From the NCBI GenBank assembly GCA_017396865.1, contig JAFQKO010000039.1:1-37532 (forward strand): a stretch of 37,532 bases of DNA, written 5' to 3'. The stretch is from Clostridia bacterium (GTDB lineage Bacteria > Bacillota_A > Clostridia > Oscillospirales > QAKW01). Each line of letters begins with the position of its first letter. Position 1 is the stretch's first letter. The translations under genes were made by a program, and so were the position numbers. The notes beneath the pieces are model-generated. The model was not told where the DNA came from. It did not search any database and was given only the letters and a program-made list of their open reading frames with translations. Positions 16,543 to 25,210 of the stretch are shown piece after piece.

Positions 16543-18693
16543 ATGAAATGTACCCAAGTATGGCAAGCAGGCCGCTACGACCCTGCCCAAAAGGAACAAT
16601 ACCCCCTCTTCCCCGCTGAGGTGCCGGGAAACATCCAATACGATTACAGCAAATTTATCGGTATCGACGATCTGCAATATAACGATAACGTCGACCGCCT
16701 CATTGAAACCGAGGACTGGTATTGGCAATATCAAACCACCCTGCAATTTGAGCCCAAAGACTCCGTTTGGCTGGTTTTCGAAGGCATCGACTATATTTTT
16801 GACGTTCTGTTGAACGGTGTAAAATTACACTCTCAGGAAGGGATGTATACCAAAGTCGAATTGGATCTGACCGAAAAAGCCAAGCCGGGCGACCTGCTGC
16901 AGGTGATCCTCCATCCTCACCCCGTTCGCCCGCTGACCGAGAAGGAGCCCTTCCGCTCAGCCGCCGACCGCAGCAGTAAGCCGCCCGTTACCTACGGATG
17001 GGATTGGAACCCCCGCCTGCTGATCTCGGGCATCTGGCAACCTGCCTATATTGAGACCCGCACCGCCGATCATATCCGTTCCTGCGAGCCGTTTTATACC
17101 TTAAACGAGGAGCGCACCGAGGCCGACCTGCGGTTTGAAACCGATTGCAGCGGTGAAGTGACCTACTCCCTTTGGGATCCGCAGGGCAAGCAGGTTTATC
17201 AAGGCACCGAGCCTAACTGCCACGTTGAGGACGTACAGCTTTGGTGGTGCAACGGTCAAGGAGAGCCCAACCTCTATCGCTGGGAGGCACGCTCCGCTTC
17301 CGACAGCAAGAAAGGCAGCATCGGCTTCCGCACCTTCCGTCTGATCCAGAATCCCGGTACCCAAAAGGAGCCCATCGGGTTCCCCAAATCCCGCTACGCT
17401 GCCCGCATCACCCCCGAGCTGAACGGGCGGGTGGTATTTGCCAAGGGCAGCAATTGGGTCAACCCCGAGCTGTTCTTCGGCAGAGTGACCCGTGAACGAT
17501 TGGAGGAGCTGATCGTTTTAGGCAAGGATGCCAATATGAACCTCTTCCGTATTTGGGGCGGCTCGGGCATCTGCAAAAAGGATTTCTACGAGCTTTGCGA
17601 TGAGCACGGCATCATGGTCTGGCAGGAATTTATGCTTGCCTGCAATGAGTATGAGGGCCGCGGTCATTATCTCGATATTTTGGAGCAGGAGGCCCGCTCC
17701 ATTATCACCAATCTGCGGCAGCATCCTTCCATTGTATTATGGTGCGGCGGCAACGAGCTGTTCAACGGCTGGTCGCAAATGGACGAGCAATCCCACTCCC
17801 TGCGCTTGCTCAATGCGCTCTGCTATGAGCTGGATCGGGATCGTCCCTTCCTCTTTACCTCTCCCATGGCGGGGATGGGACACGGCGGCTACACCTTCAT
17901 CGATTCGCTGACCGGAAAGGATTGCCTTGCTCTCTTTCAAAATGCCCATTGCACCGCCTATACCGAGTTCGGCGTATCCTCGCTGGCTTCGGTGGAGCTG
18001 CTGAAAAAGATCATTCCCGAGGAGGAGCTGTTCCCCATCGAGCCGACCGATGCCTGGACCCTGCACCATGCCTTCAATGAGCTGCGGCGGGATCAATGGT
18101 ACTGCCGCAGCACCATTGAGCAGTATTTCGGCGAGCAGGCATCCTTGGAGGAAACGGTAGAAAAATCCAACCTGCTCCAATGCGTTGGCTATCAGGGCAT
18201 CTTTGAGGAGGCCCGCAAGCAGGCACCCTACTGCTCCATGGCGGTCAACTGGTGCTACTGCGAGCCCTGGATCTGCGCCGCCAACAATTCTCTGCTCTCC
18301 TACCCTGCCGTTCCAAAGCCCGCTTACTACGCAGTGCAACAGGCGCTCCGCCCCACCCTGGCCAGCGCCCGCATTCCCAAATTCGATTGGAAACCGGGCG
18401 AGGTCTTCTCTGCTCAGCTTTGGCTGCTCAACGATGCGCCCAAGGCCGTCAGCACCCGCATCACCGCCACCCTTTGGCTGGAAGGCGAGCAGCTTGCCAC
18501 TGTCACTTGGGAGACGGGAGAAACCGACAAAAATCTCATCGGCCCCTCCATCAATGCAGTTTTGCCTGCAGCGACCGACCTTTCGGAGATGAAGCTGATC
18601 CTCACTGCCGACGACCCCGCCCTCAACAGCGAATATACCCTCTGCTTCAAAAACAAGTATAAAAAGCAACTTGCACGACAAATGAATGCATAA
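16543..18693 (+). CDS. GH2 family glycosidase, beta-mannosidase-like
   Basis: This is a predicted intracellular exo-beta-mannosidase-type enzyme of 716 residues with no signal peptide. An N-terminal jelly-roll sugar-binding domain (about 1-175, ending YGWDWNPRLLISGIWQPAYI) is followed by an immunoglobulin-like domain and the catalytic barrel (about 285-610). The acid/base Glu405 lies in LWCGGNELFNGW and the probable nucleophile Glu475 in TAYTEFGVSS. The RIWGGSGICKKDFYELCDEH stretch is also typical of beta-mannosidases. It is somewhat shorter than many family members, so the C-terminal domain is reduced. The start has AAGGAGG. It is co-transcribed with the MATE gene and ends in a strong terminator. 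Linkage specificity is inferred. Confidence 0.9.
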   Translation: MKCTQVWQAGRYDPAQKEQYPLFPAEVPGNIQYDYSKFIGIDDLQYNDNVDRLIETEDWYWQYQTTLQFEPKDSVWLVFEGIDYIFDVLLNGVKLHSQEGMYTKVELDLTEKAKPGDLLQVILHPHPVRPLTEKEPFRSAADRSSKPPVTYGWDWNPRLLISGIWQPAYIETRTADHIRSCEPFYTLNEERTEADLRFETDCSGEVTYSLWDPQGKQVYQGTEPNCHVEDVQLWWCNGQGEPNLYRWEARSASDSKKGSIGFRTFRLIQNPGTQKEPIGFPKSRYAARITPELNGRVVFAKGSNWVNPELFFGRVTRERLEELIVLGKDANMNLFRIWGGSGICKKDFYELCDEHGIMVWQEFMLACNEYEGRGHYLDILEQEARSIITNLRQHPSIVLWCGGNELFNGWSQMDEQSHSLRLLNALCYELDRDRPFLFTSPMAGMGHGGYTFIDSLTGKDCLALFQNAHCTAYTEFGVSSLASVELLKKIIPEEELFPIEPTDAWTLHHAFNELRRDQWYCRSTIEQYFGEQASLEETVEKSNLLQCVGYQGIFEEARKQAPYCSMAVNWCYCEPWICAANNSLLSYPAVPKPAYYAVQQALRPTLASARIPKFDWKPGEVFSAQLWLLNDAPKAVSTRITATLWLEGEQLATVTWETGETDKNLIGPSINAVLPAATDLSEMKLILTADDPALNSEYTLCFKNKYKKQLARQMNA

Positions 18694-18700
18694 AAAAATT

Positions 18701-18732
18701 GCACGTGAGGGCTAAGCCCTCACGTGCTTTTT
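18701..18732. terminator. Bidirectional terminator between GH2 and lipoprotein genes
   Basis: A 12-bp stem (18701-18712 with 18716-18727), 3-nt loop, with T on the right and A on the left, serves the converging genes. Confidence 0.92.
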
Positions 18733-18735
18733 CGA

Positions 18736-19374
18736 TTAATAATATACTTCGTTTTTTCTGTTTTTGATAGCCTCAAGCTTTTCGGGGATGTCTTCCGGCG
18801 TCAGGCTGATCGGGCTGATTTTGTCACCGTTGGTATAATAACCACTTCCGTCCGGCTGCAGATAGCCCACCTCCCGCGTCGGGAAATAACCGGTATCCAC
18901 CTCTGCCTCCGTTTGGTTATAGGTCAGCATCAAGATGCAATCCCCTTCGGTGGAAAGTTCTTTTCTTCGTTCCTGCGTTTCCGACGTTAATTTTCCATCC
19001 TCTCCCACGAGCATCGATGCGGGATAGCCAGCTCCATATATCGTTTTCACACAAATCGTTTCTCCTGCAACGTAGCCTTTATAAACCTCGTCGATCTCTA
19101 CTGTATAGGAGGTAATCAACGCATTTAAAATCACGCCGTCGCTTGAAACACGATCGTTATTCGGATTATTCATCGCTTCACCATCCTTGCTGATCACCCG
19201 CCCGCGAATAATCAGATCAGATCCCTCTATCAGCATTTCCGCCGTCAAGATAGGCTTATAGCCCGTTACGAATATATCACCGAAATCGTTTTCATCCATT
19301 TCTTCGTTGCAGGCGGTCATGGAAAGAAGCACCATTGAAAGAATCAATGCCAAAATAAAAAATCTTTTTTTCAT
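18736..19374 (-). CDS. Predicted lipoprotein of unknown function
   Basis: I do not recognise a named family. The 212-residue product begins with a lipoprotein signal peptide: MKKRFF, a hydrophobic core and LLSMTAC, giving acylated Cys22. The mature part has a beta-rich domain (GSDLIIRGRVIS, TVEIDEVYKGYVAGETICVK), like that of other small secreted proteins associated with cell-surface sensing, and a C-terminal helix. The frame is open to 19485, but AGGAGGTG at perfect spacing marks ATG 19374. The 17-bp gap to the upstream metzincin gene means one transcript. Neighbouring sequence is more AT-rich than the rest of the window, suggesting an acquired island. A role as partner or inhibitor of the protease is possible but unsupported. 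Confidence 0.75.
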   Translation of the reverse strand: MKKRFFILALILSMVLLSMTACNEEMDENDFGDIFVTGYKPILTAEMLIEGSDLIIRGRVISKDGEAMNNPNNDRVSSDGVILNALITSYTVEIDEVYKGYVAGETICVKTIYGAGYPASMLVGEDGKLTSETQERRKELSTEGDCILMLTYNQTEAEVDTGYFPTREVGYLQPDGSGYYTNGDKISPISLTPEDIPEKLEAIKNRKNEVYY

Positions 19375-19391
19375 TATGCACACCTCCTGAT

Positions 19392-20297
19392 TTACGGATA
19401 TAACTGATACAAAGCGGCAATATCCTGATTTGCCAAAGAACGTTGATCTATTTGTTGAGGAGAACCACGACCATACATCGTCCATCCTATTGCGTATGAT
19501 TCATATTTATCAGACAGTCCAAGTATATGCCCCACTTCATGTGTCATTATATTCTGAACATCATATGTTCCGGAAGCCACGTTTGTCGACCAAGAGAACG
19601 CCGAATTGATCAAAACATCTGCATTAATAATTCTTCCACTTGAATCACGCCTGCCTACAACAGTCATAAGATTTCCCCAAGCGCTACCGGCGAAAGGAAT
19701 TACTACATTTTCGGAATCATTCGGATCGTACTCCAAATTCGAGGTTCCTTGATTGTACGGATAAGTATTTACTTTTTCTTGGCTCATCACATCAATCCAA
19801 GTACGCGTACTATAATAAATAGCGTCTTTAAATGCTGTACTATAACCGGTATAAATCTTCAACGAAATCGTATGTCCCGATGGGATCGGTCGACCAAGTG
19901 CTGTATGAAAATTTCGAACCAAAGACCAACGAACTGTACCATCACTCATATTAGCACTGACCGATATTCGGTAGCTCCCATTTCTATGCATTTCCGACGC
20001 TGTTAAAGTCATTGACCGAGTACTTGATGAAACAATCACTTTATCACGAATAAGTTTATTTGATTCCTCTCCAAAACTTGTCAACTCCCGAACACTAATA
20101 CAGTATGACAAAACCGTCCCTGTTGAAGGTGCATTCCATCTAAAAGTGAGTGCAGTTTCGGGATATACTTCTTGATATTGAGTAGGATATGTTATTACCG
20201 GAACAGTTGAATTGGCTGACGAAGAGAAGGGAATTATCACCAAACTCATTATAACCGCCAAAACAATTAAAATCTTCTTTTTGCAGTTTTTATACAT
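19392..20297 (-). CDS. Secreted metzincin-type zinc metalloprotease
   Basis: This is a predicted exported zinc protease of 301 residues. It has a signal peptide (KKKILIVLAVIMSLVIIPF then SSSANS), a beta-sandwich domain (about 33-133, PVITYPTQYQEVYPETALTF) resembling a fibronectin-like fold, and a catalytic domain (about 145-301). The zinc motif is HEVGHILGLSD: His253, Glu254, His257, Gly260 and Asp263 form HExxHxxGxxD, with the Met-turn probably at Met274 (TMYG). This is matrixin-like, with Asp in place of the third His, as in some bacterial metzincins. The start ATG 20297 has AAAGGAGG. It is upstream of the lipoprotein on the same transcript and preceded by a tiny ORF. AT-rich composition suggests horizontal gain. 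Confidence 0.88.
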   Translation of the reverse strand: MYKNCKKKILIVLAVIMSLVIIPFSSSANSTVPVITYPTQYQEVYPETALTFRWNAPSTGTVLSYCISVRELTSFGEESNKLIRDKVIVSSSTRSMTLTASEMHRNGSYRISVSANMSDGTVRWSLVRNFHTALGRPIPSGHTISLKIYTGYSTAFKDAIYYSTRTWIDVMSQEKVNTYPYNQGTSNLEYDPNDSENVVIPFAGSAWGNLMTVVGRRDSSGRIINADVLINSAFSWSTNVASGTYDVQNIMTHEVGHILGLSDKYESYAIGWTMYGRGSPQQIDQRSLANQDIAALYQLYP

Positions 20298-20318
20298 ATT
20301 TATCCTCCTTTACACAAT

Positions 20319-20351
20319 TCAAAAAAATAATGAATGTGTCGAATATACCAT
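20319..20351 (-). CDS. Possible 10-codon leader ORF upstream of the metzincin gene
   Basis: An ATG at 20351-20349 preceded by a near-perfect AAAGGAGGTG ribosome binding site (about 20369-20360) opens a frame encoding MVYSTHSLFF, stopping at TGA 20321-20319. The metzincin ribosome binding site begins about 10 nt later. The strong signal and short distance suggest a leader peptide or translational coupling element; it could also be the relic of a decayed gene. No similar peptide is known to me. Confidence 0.45.
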   Translation of the reverse strand: MVYSTHSLFF

Positions 20352-20384
20352 GGGACTCACCTCCTTTCTATATTTTTCATCTTT

Positions 20385-20393
20385 ATTATATCA
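20385..20393 (-). promoter_or_regulatory. Extended -10 promoter of the metzincin unit
   Basis: TGATATAAT on the minus strand (20393-20385) fits an extended -10 box. No clear -35 is present at 17 nt. Confidence 0.5.
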
Positions 20394-20546
20394 AAAAACA
20401 GAAGAAATTCTATTGACAAAGTTAACAAATCTCGTCTTTATTTTGCTCATTTTTCCAAATATTGTTTAAATCATATTGTGCAAATTGACGAACTATTTGA
20501 TATATTTAATATAATACTATACTTCTTACCTTCCTCAATTTCAAAA

Positions 20547-20584
20547 GAAAAACCGCCTAAGGGCGGCGTACCATATTGAGAAAA
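20547..20584 (-). repeat. Inverted copy of the intergenic repeat
   Basis: The reverse complement of this segment contains TCAATATGGTACGCCGCCC followed by a GGCGG-TTTT hairpin end. That is the same core as the two 74-nt units at 20775-20922, in opposite orientation. Confidence 0.75.
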
Positions 20585-20586
20585 CC

Positions 20587-20695
20587 GGTTTAGCCTTGAT
20601 CTTTTTCCCTGCAACACCGTTTTCAACCTTGAAATACGACAGTATTCCTGCGGTTTCAAGCCGATGTTGCAAGCAAAAATCTGCGGCGGCTAAAC
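20587..20695. other. Nested structured element, candidate noncoding RNA or small mobile remnant
   Basis: Four helices nest in this stretch: GTTTAGCC (20588-20595) with GGCTAAAC (20688-20695), TGCAACA (20610-20616) with TGTTGCA (20665-20671), CTTGA (20628-20632) with TCAAG (20656-20660), and AATAC (20633-20637) with GTATT (20642-20646). The pattern is too ordered for an empty gap. It works on either strand, so the transcribed strand is unknown. Apart from this, the repeats and a terminator, the 20394-20922 gap shows no gene. Confidence 0.5.
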
Positions 20696-20739
20696 TGCGA
20701 AGCACTTAAAAATAAGTCATTTTTGATGACAAACAAAGC

Positions 20740-20778
20740 AAAATGCCACCGTAACGCTGACGCGTACGGTGGCATTTT
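20740..20778. terminator. Strong hairpin terminator
   Basis: A 14-bp stem (20740-20753 with 20765-20778) with A-run and T-run flanks. No annotated plus-strand gene ends here, so it could end the RNA from the structured element at 20587-20695, or serve the DUF1846 gene on the minus strand. Confidence 0.75.
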
Positions 20779-20922
20779 AATGCAGTATGGCGCAAAAAGG
20801 GCGATTTTTAAGCGGTTTTTCAATATGGTACGCCGTCCTATGGCGGGCTTTTAATGCAGGTTGGCGCAAAAAGGGCTATTTTTAAGCGATTTATCAATAT
20901 GGTACACCGCCCAAGGGCGGTT
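20775..20922 (+). repeat. Two tandem 74-nt repeat units with terminator-like ends
   Basis: Units at 20775-20848 and 20849-20922 share TTTTAATGCAG at the start, TGGCGCAAAAAGGGC, TTTTTAAGCG, CAATATGGTAC, and a CCG/CGG hairpin running into TTTT. An inverted partial copy is at 20547-20584. Each unit end looks like a plus-strand terminator. The last unit abuts the stop of the DUF1846 gene. Confidence 0.85.
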
Positions 20923-22407
20923 TTATGCATGATATAATTTTTTGGTTTGATATCTCGGCTCGCAGGTGAGGTTGATCCCCAGCTTACGGAAGGTCTGCTC
21001 GTCCACGCGGGAGAGGAGAACGGAGGAATGAACCTCCAGCCCCTTCAGCTTTTCAAGCTGCTTCATGGCCAGCTTGGCGGTTTCATCGGTGGCGGCGCAG
21101 ATGGAAAGAGCGATCAGCACCTCATCGGTATGGAGGCGGGGGTTATGATTACCCAACACACCGGTCTTCATCCGCTGGATCGGCTCGATGATAGTGGGCG
21201 AAAGCAGCTTGATCTCATCGGGGATCCCGCCCAGCACCTTCAACACGTTGAGCAGCATGGAGGAAGATGCACCCAGTAAGGAGGAGGTTTTGCCGGTAAC
21301 GATGCGGCCGTCCTCCAGCTGAATGGCGGTGGCGGGGCCGCCGCTCTGCTCGGCACGTTCGTTCGCCGCGGCAACCACCGGTCGATCGGCAACCGAGATA
21401 TGCATCTGATTCATCAGCAGCTCCAGTTTTGCCACTTCGGTTTGCTCGCTCAGACCCTGGCGCACCGAGGCAAGGCTGGCATAATAGCGGCGGATGATCT
21501 CCTGATTGGCGGCGGCACGCACCACTTCATCATCGCAGATGGCGCAGCCGGCCATATTCACGCCCATATCGGTAGGGCTCTTATAGGGCGATTGACCCAT
21601 GATCCGCTCCATCATCGCATTGAGGACGGGGAAGATCTCGATATCGCGGTTATAGTTGATGGCGGTCTCGCCGTAGGCCTCCAGATGGAAGGGGTCGATC
21701 ATATTGACGTCGTCGAGATCGGCGGTGGCCGCCTCATAGGCCACGTTAACGGGATGCTTCAAGGGAATATTCCAGATGGGGAAGGTTTCAAACTTCGCAT
21801 AGCCCGCCTGCACGCCCCGCTTATGCTCATGGTAGAGCTGGGAAAGGCAGGTAGCCATCTTGCCGCTGCTGGGCCCGGGGCCGGTAACGACAATGAGCTT
21901 ACGCTCGGTTTCAATGTAATCGTTTTTGCCAAAGCCCTCATCGCTGACTATGAGAGGGATATTGGAGGGATAATCCTGAATGGGATAATGGCGATAGACC
22001 TTGATGCCTAAATTAATCAGCCGCTTTTCAAAGGCCTCGGCCAAGGGCTGGCCGGTATAGCGGGTGATCACCACGCTGCCGACGTAGAGACCGATGCCGC
22101 GAAAGGCGTCGATCAGCCGCAGGGTGTCCAGATCATAAGTAATACCCAGATCGCCGCGGCGCTTATTCTTTTCGATGGCATCGGCGCTGATGGCGATGAT
22201 GACTTCCGCATCGTCCTTCAAATTCAAAAGCATCTTTACTTTGGAATCGGGCTGGAAGCCGGGAAGAACACGGGAGGCGTGAAAATCATCAAATAATTTT
22301 CCACCGAACTCCATATACAGCTTACCGCCGAACATGGCGATACGATCACGAATATTCTGCGATTGCAAGCGGATATATTCATTATTATCAAAACCAATTT
22401 TTGCCAT
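20923..22407 (-). CDS. DUF1846 (UPF0371) family protein
   Basis: This is a cytosolic protein of 494 residues in the widely distributed but functionally uncharacterised DUF1846 family. The N-terminus MAKIGFDNNEYIRLQSQNIR and the segments GFQPDSKVKMLLNLKDDAEV and VTGPGPSSGKMATCLSQLY are the family signature. The GPGPSSGK stretch looks like a P-loop-type phosphate-binding turn, though not a classic Walker A. The frame is open to 22464, but AAAGGAGG at the right distance selects ATG 22407. It has its own TTGCAA-17-TATAAT promoter and is separate from the RNA-repair cluster upstream. I cannot assign a reaction. Confidence 0.95.
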   Translation of the reverse strand: MAKIGFDNNEYIRLQSQNIRDRIAMFGGKLYMEFGGKLFDDFHASRVLPGFQPDSKVKMLLNLKDDAEVIIAISADAIEKNKRRGDLGITYDLDTLRLIDAFRGIGLYVGSVVITRYTGQPLAEAFEKRLINLGIKVYRHYPIQDYPSNIPLIVSDEGFGKNDYIETERKLIVVTGPGPSSGKMATCLSQLYHEHKRGVQAGYAKFETFPIWNIPLKHPVNVAYEAATADLDDVNMIDPFHLEAYGETAINYNRDIEIFPVLNAMMERIMGQSPYKSPTDMGVNMAGCAICDDEVVRAAANQEIIRRYYASLASVRQGLSEQTEVAKLELLMNQMHISVADRPVVAAANERAEQSGGPATAIQLEDGRIVTGKTSSLLGASSSMLLNVLKVLGGIPDEIKLLSPTIIEPIQRMKTGVLGNHNPRLHTDEVLIALSICAATDETAKLAMKQLEKLKGLEVHSSVLLSRVDEQTFRKLGINLTCEPRYQTKKLYHA

Positions 22408-22435
22408 TGTTCTTCCCTCCTTTAAACAAGAATAT

Positions 22436-22464
22436 ATTATACTCAATTTAAAGGCGTCTTGCAA
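22436..22464 (-). promoter_or_regulatory. Predicted promoter of the DUF1846 gene
   Basis: TTGCAA (22464-22459), 17-nt spacer and TATAAT (22441-22436) on the minus strand, 29 nt before the start. Confidence 0.8.
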
Positions 22465-22513
22465 GGGGCTTTTTTAAAAAAACTCAAAATCCCTCGTTAT
22501 TTTAAAAAAACAT

Positions 22514-23970
22514 TTACCAAACGGCGACCTCTTCACCGCTCTCTTTATAAAAAATATGCAGAAACCAATCCTTGGAAACGATCTCAAGCCTATTATCGAA
22601 TTTTTCAAATTCCCTGAAAATTTCGGGTGAATATCCGTTGACCATGGTGATCGGAACCTTATCATCCTTCTTCGCGCCAAAGCCGATCATCACCAGCCAG
22701 ACCTTGAACTCAATATCGAACAGCCGCTTGTTGCTTTGATTGATAACGTCATAACCGACGTCGCCGTGAATCTCCTCAAAAAAGCGCCATCCACAGTCAT
22801 ATTCGGATCCCCGCCGCTTTCCAGCAGCTTCCGCATAACAATCGGCGCAACGTCGCCGTTATCAACGAATCGCAGCGCAGATATAACGCTATCACCGTTT
22901 TGCACCAGATTGGGATACAGGCCGTGCCGAATAAACAGGTCAAACAGCTCGGGCCAGTTGGTAGAAACCAGCTCATCGGGCGATGGAATTTGCTGCTCGG
23001 TATAATCGAAGCCATGGATTTCAAGATGGTTTTCCGCGAGAAGACAGATCGCTGCATACGTAATATCCGCGGGGGTTACCTTATGATCGATGATAAAGGC
23101 CTCGATCTCCTTCAAATCGATCTTCGGCCGATTGCAAAGCCGAAACAATGCAACAGATTCCTTGCTCATATTCCGCATCTCCTCATTTTGATTCAAAACA
23201 GAGCAAAAGATCCCGTTCAGCTCTCCCCAATCGCAGGCAGGGGAGGAAGGCATCGCGGCGATCGCCTGCTCCACCCTCGGAATGGTGCGTTCAATATAGT
23301 CGTTAAGGATATTGTTCCGCTTGCCCTCGCCCAGCTCCGGCAGTTGCTTTTTGAGCGCCAGCAGCTTGGCAAGCTCGGGCTTGATCTCCTCCTCCGCATA
23401 TCGCTCCGCCAGCTCGGAGAAGAGCATGGGCGGCGGGTTGCCCTCTGCCAGAATCCAATTGCAAGCGAACAACGGCCGCAGTACGTAAAAATATTTTTTC
23501 AGTTTGACGGTTTCGCCCGTCAGAAACTCGCGGTAATGGTGCTTGGCGGTGCTCAAATAATGATATAAGCCGGATTTGGCAACGAAAGATCGGTTGATTA
23601 CCGCCGCAATCTGCGCCCACTCCTCGGTTGTTTGATACACGATCGGAGAAGTGCTCCATTCAAACAAGGTCGAGTTGGAGCGGTGCAGCAGGGTCAGCGC
23701 CTTGGAAAGATCCCAGCCGCTAATGTCCAGCGTCTCATCTAACTGCCACTCAATGACGTCGCGGGTTTGATTCAGGCTCAAGTAAAAGTCCCTGGGGCGG
23801 ACATAGATAAAGCGAACGTCATAGTCGCTGTCCGCTGAGGGAAAGCCCCAAGCACGGCTGCCCGATTCCACGCAATGCAAGATTTTAACGTTTTCTTTTT
23901 GCTCTATCTCGGCCAGCTTTTCAATAATAATTTGTTTCATATTTTTCATGATCGCATCATAGCTTCTCAT
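22514..23970 (-). CDS. Nucleotidyltransferase (COG3541-like) with ankyrin-like tail and an apparent -1 frameshift
   Basis: This protein, about 485 residues if the frames are joined, starts at ATG 23970 (AGGGAGG upstream), 13 bp after rtcB. The N-terminal domain has the minimal nucleotidyltransferase signature: Gly37-Ser38 and DSDYD with Asp49 and Asp51. A helical middle follows, then an ankyrin-like tail (HGLYPNLVQNGDSVISALRF, LLESGGDPNMTVDG). The zero frame then runs into implausible sequence and stops at 22690, whereas the -1 frame continues naturally from GAG GAG (22777 leftward) as EEIHGDVGYDVINQ to a TAA at 22514. The junction is T TTT TTG (22783-22777), a classic slippery heptamer. This is either programmed -1 frameshifting, a disabling indel or a sequencing error. 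In the RNA-repair setting the enzyme may modify RNA ends; that is inference. Confidence 0.82.
22777..22783 (-). promoter_or_regulatory. Candidate -1 slippery heptamer
   Basis: On the minus strand T TTT TTG is in the X XXY YYZ phase relative to the zero frame of the nucleotidyltransferase. The -1 frame from here is protein-like for about 87 codons. Confidence 0.4.
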
Positions 23971-23983
23971 CTGCCGTTCCTCC

Positions 23984-25192
23984 CTACTCCGCCGCCTTGA
24001 AATTATAGATGGGCTTGATATGCACGAGGATCTCGGCAGTCGGCTCGATATGGGCAACGATCTCATCCATATTCTTATAGGCCATCGGTGCCTCATCCAG
24101 CGTAGAGGGATTGATACAGGTGGTATAGATGCCCGCCATCTGCGCCTGATACTCCTCCATCGTCAGCCGCTCGAAGGCGGCGGAGCGGGACATCAGCCGT
24201 CCGGCCCCGTGGGGCGCGGAGCAGTTCCACTCCTCGTTTCCCTTCCCGATACAGATCAAGCTGCCATCCCGCATATTGATGGGAATCAGCAGCTTTTCGC
24301 CCGCCTTGGCGGAAACCGAGCCCTTGCGCAGGATCATCGCCTCAACGTCGATATAATTATGGATGGTCTGGAAGGACTCCCCTGCAACCAGACCGGTCTT
24401 TTGCAGCAGAATCTCCGCCATCTTCTCGCGATTACGCTTGGCAAACCGCTGGCAGATATGGATATCATGCAGATAATCCTCCATAAACGAGCCATACAGA
24501 TAGCACAGCTCGCGGGGCATGGTGGGCTCCTTCGCCTCCCACTCCTTTGCCAGCCGCTTGAGGGTTGATTGGATCTCGGCCTTGCGCCCCTGCTCCTTAT
24601 AGGTGCGGATGATCTCCTCGCGCTTTAAGAAATACTCCTCCTTGCCAAGATTCAGGTCGATGGCGAGCCGCTGATAAAGCTCCGCTACCTGCGTGCCGAG
24701 ATTACGGCTGCCGGAATGGATGATCAGGTACCGATCGCCGTACTCGTCCTCGTCGATTTCAATAAAATGATTGCCGCCGCCCAGCGTACCGAGGCTGCGC
24801 TCCAACCGCCGCGTATCCTTCAAGCTGCGATAACAGCGCAGAACGCTCAAATCGAATCGCTCCTGACGCCCCTCCCAGACCTTTCTGCCGCAGGGAATGG
24901 AATGCGCCGCGGCATCGAATTGCTCAAAATCGATCTCTGCCTTTCCAAGGCAGACGGTATACATCCCGCAGCCGATATCAACGCCCACCATATTGGGCAC
25001 CACCTTATCAACGATGGTCATGGTGGTGCCGATGGTGCAGCCCTTGCCCGCATGAACGTCGGGCATGATCCGAAGCTTGGAGTTGGCAAACGCCGCTTCG
25101 TCGCAAACCGCCTTGATCTGCTCGCAGGCAGTTTGCTCTAATTGGTCGGTATAACATATGGCGGTATTAAACCGCCCCGTGATCTCTATCAT
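23984..25192 (-). CDS. rtcB: RtcB family RNA ligase
   Basis: This is a GTP- and Mn-dependent RNA ligase that joins 2',3'-cyclic phosphate or 3'-phosphate ends to 5'-OH ends, as in tRNA splicing or repair. The 402-residue protein is of the shorter bacterial kind. Visible catalytic features are GVDIGCGM with Asp72 and Cys75 (metal ligands), GGGNHFIE with His142, LIIHSGSRN with His159, and APHGAGRLMSR with His328, the guanylylated His. The start ATG 25192 has AAAGGA upstream. It lies between a DUF2828 protein and a nucleotidyltransferase, 56 bp and 13 bp away. A hairpin with a T-run lies between it and DUF2828, so its expression may be attenuated. Confidence 0.97.
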   Translation of the reverse strand: MIEITGRFNTAICYTDQLEQTACEQIKAVCDEAAFANSKLRIMPDVHAGKGCTIGTTMTIVDKVVPNMVGVDIGCGMYTVCLGKAEIDFEQFDAAAHSIPCGRKVWEGRQERFDLSVLRCYRSLKDTRRLERSLGTLGGGNHFIEIDEDEYGDRYLIIHSGSRNLGTQVAELYQRLAIDLNLGKEEYFLKREEIIRTYKEQGRKAEIQSTLKRLAKEWEAKEPTMPRELCYLYGSFMEDYLHDIHICQRFAKRNREKMAEILLQKTGLVAGESFQTIHNYIDVEAMILRKGSVSAKAGEKLLIPINMRDGSLICIGKGNEEWNCSAPHGAGRLMSRSAAFERLTMEEYQAQMAGIYTTCINPSTLDEAPMAYKNMDEIVAHIEPTAEILVHIKPIYNFKAAE

Positions 25193-25210
25193 AAATTATG
25201 TTCCTTTCTT

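Noticed and set aside
20212..20579. Plus-strand short frames in the AT-rich gap
   Set aside because: They overlap the metzincin start and promoter, lack good ribosome binding sites and show no protein-like pattern.
20775..20922. Insertion sequence ends
   Set aside because: The repeats have no transposase, no clear terminal inverted repeats and no target duplications that I can see.
22474..22680. Separate small gene (68 codons) downstream of the nucleotidyltransferase
   Set aside because: It is in a different frame from the protein-like -1 continuation and overlaps it completely; composition is not protein-like.
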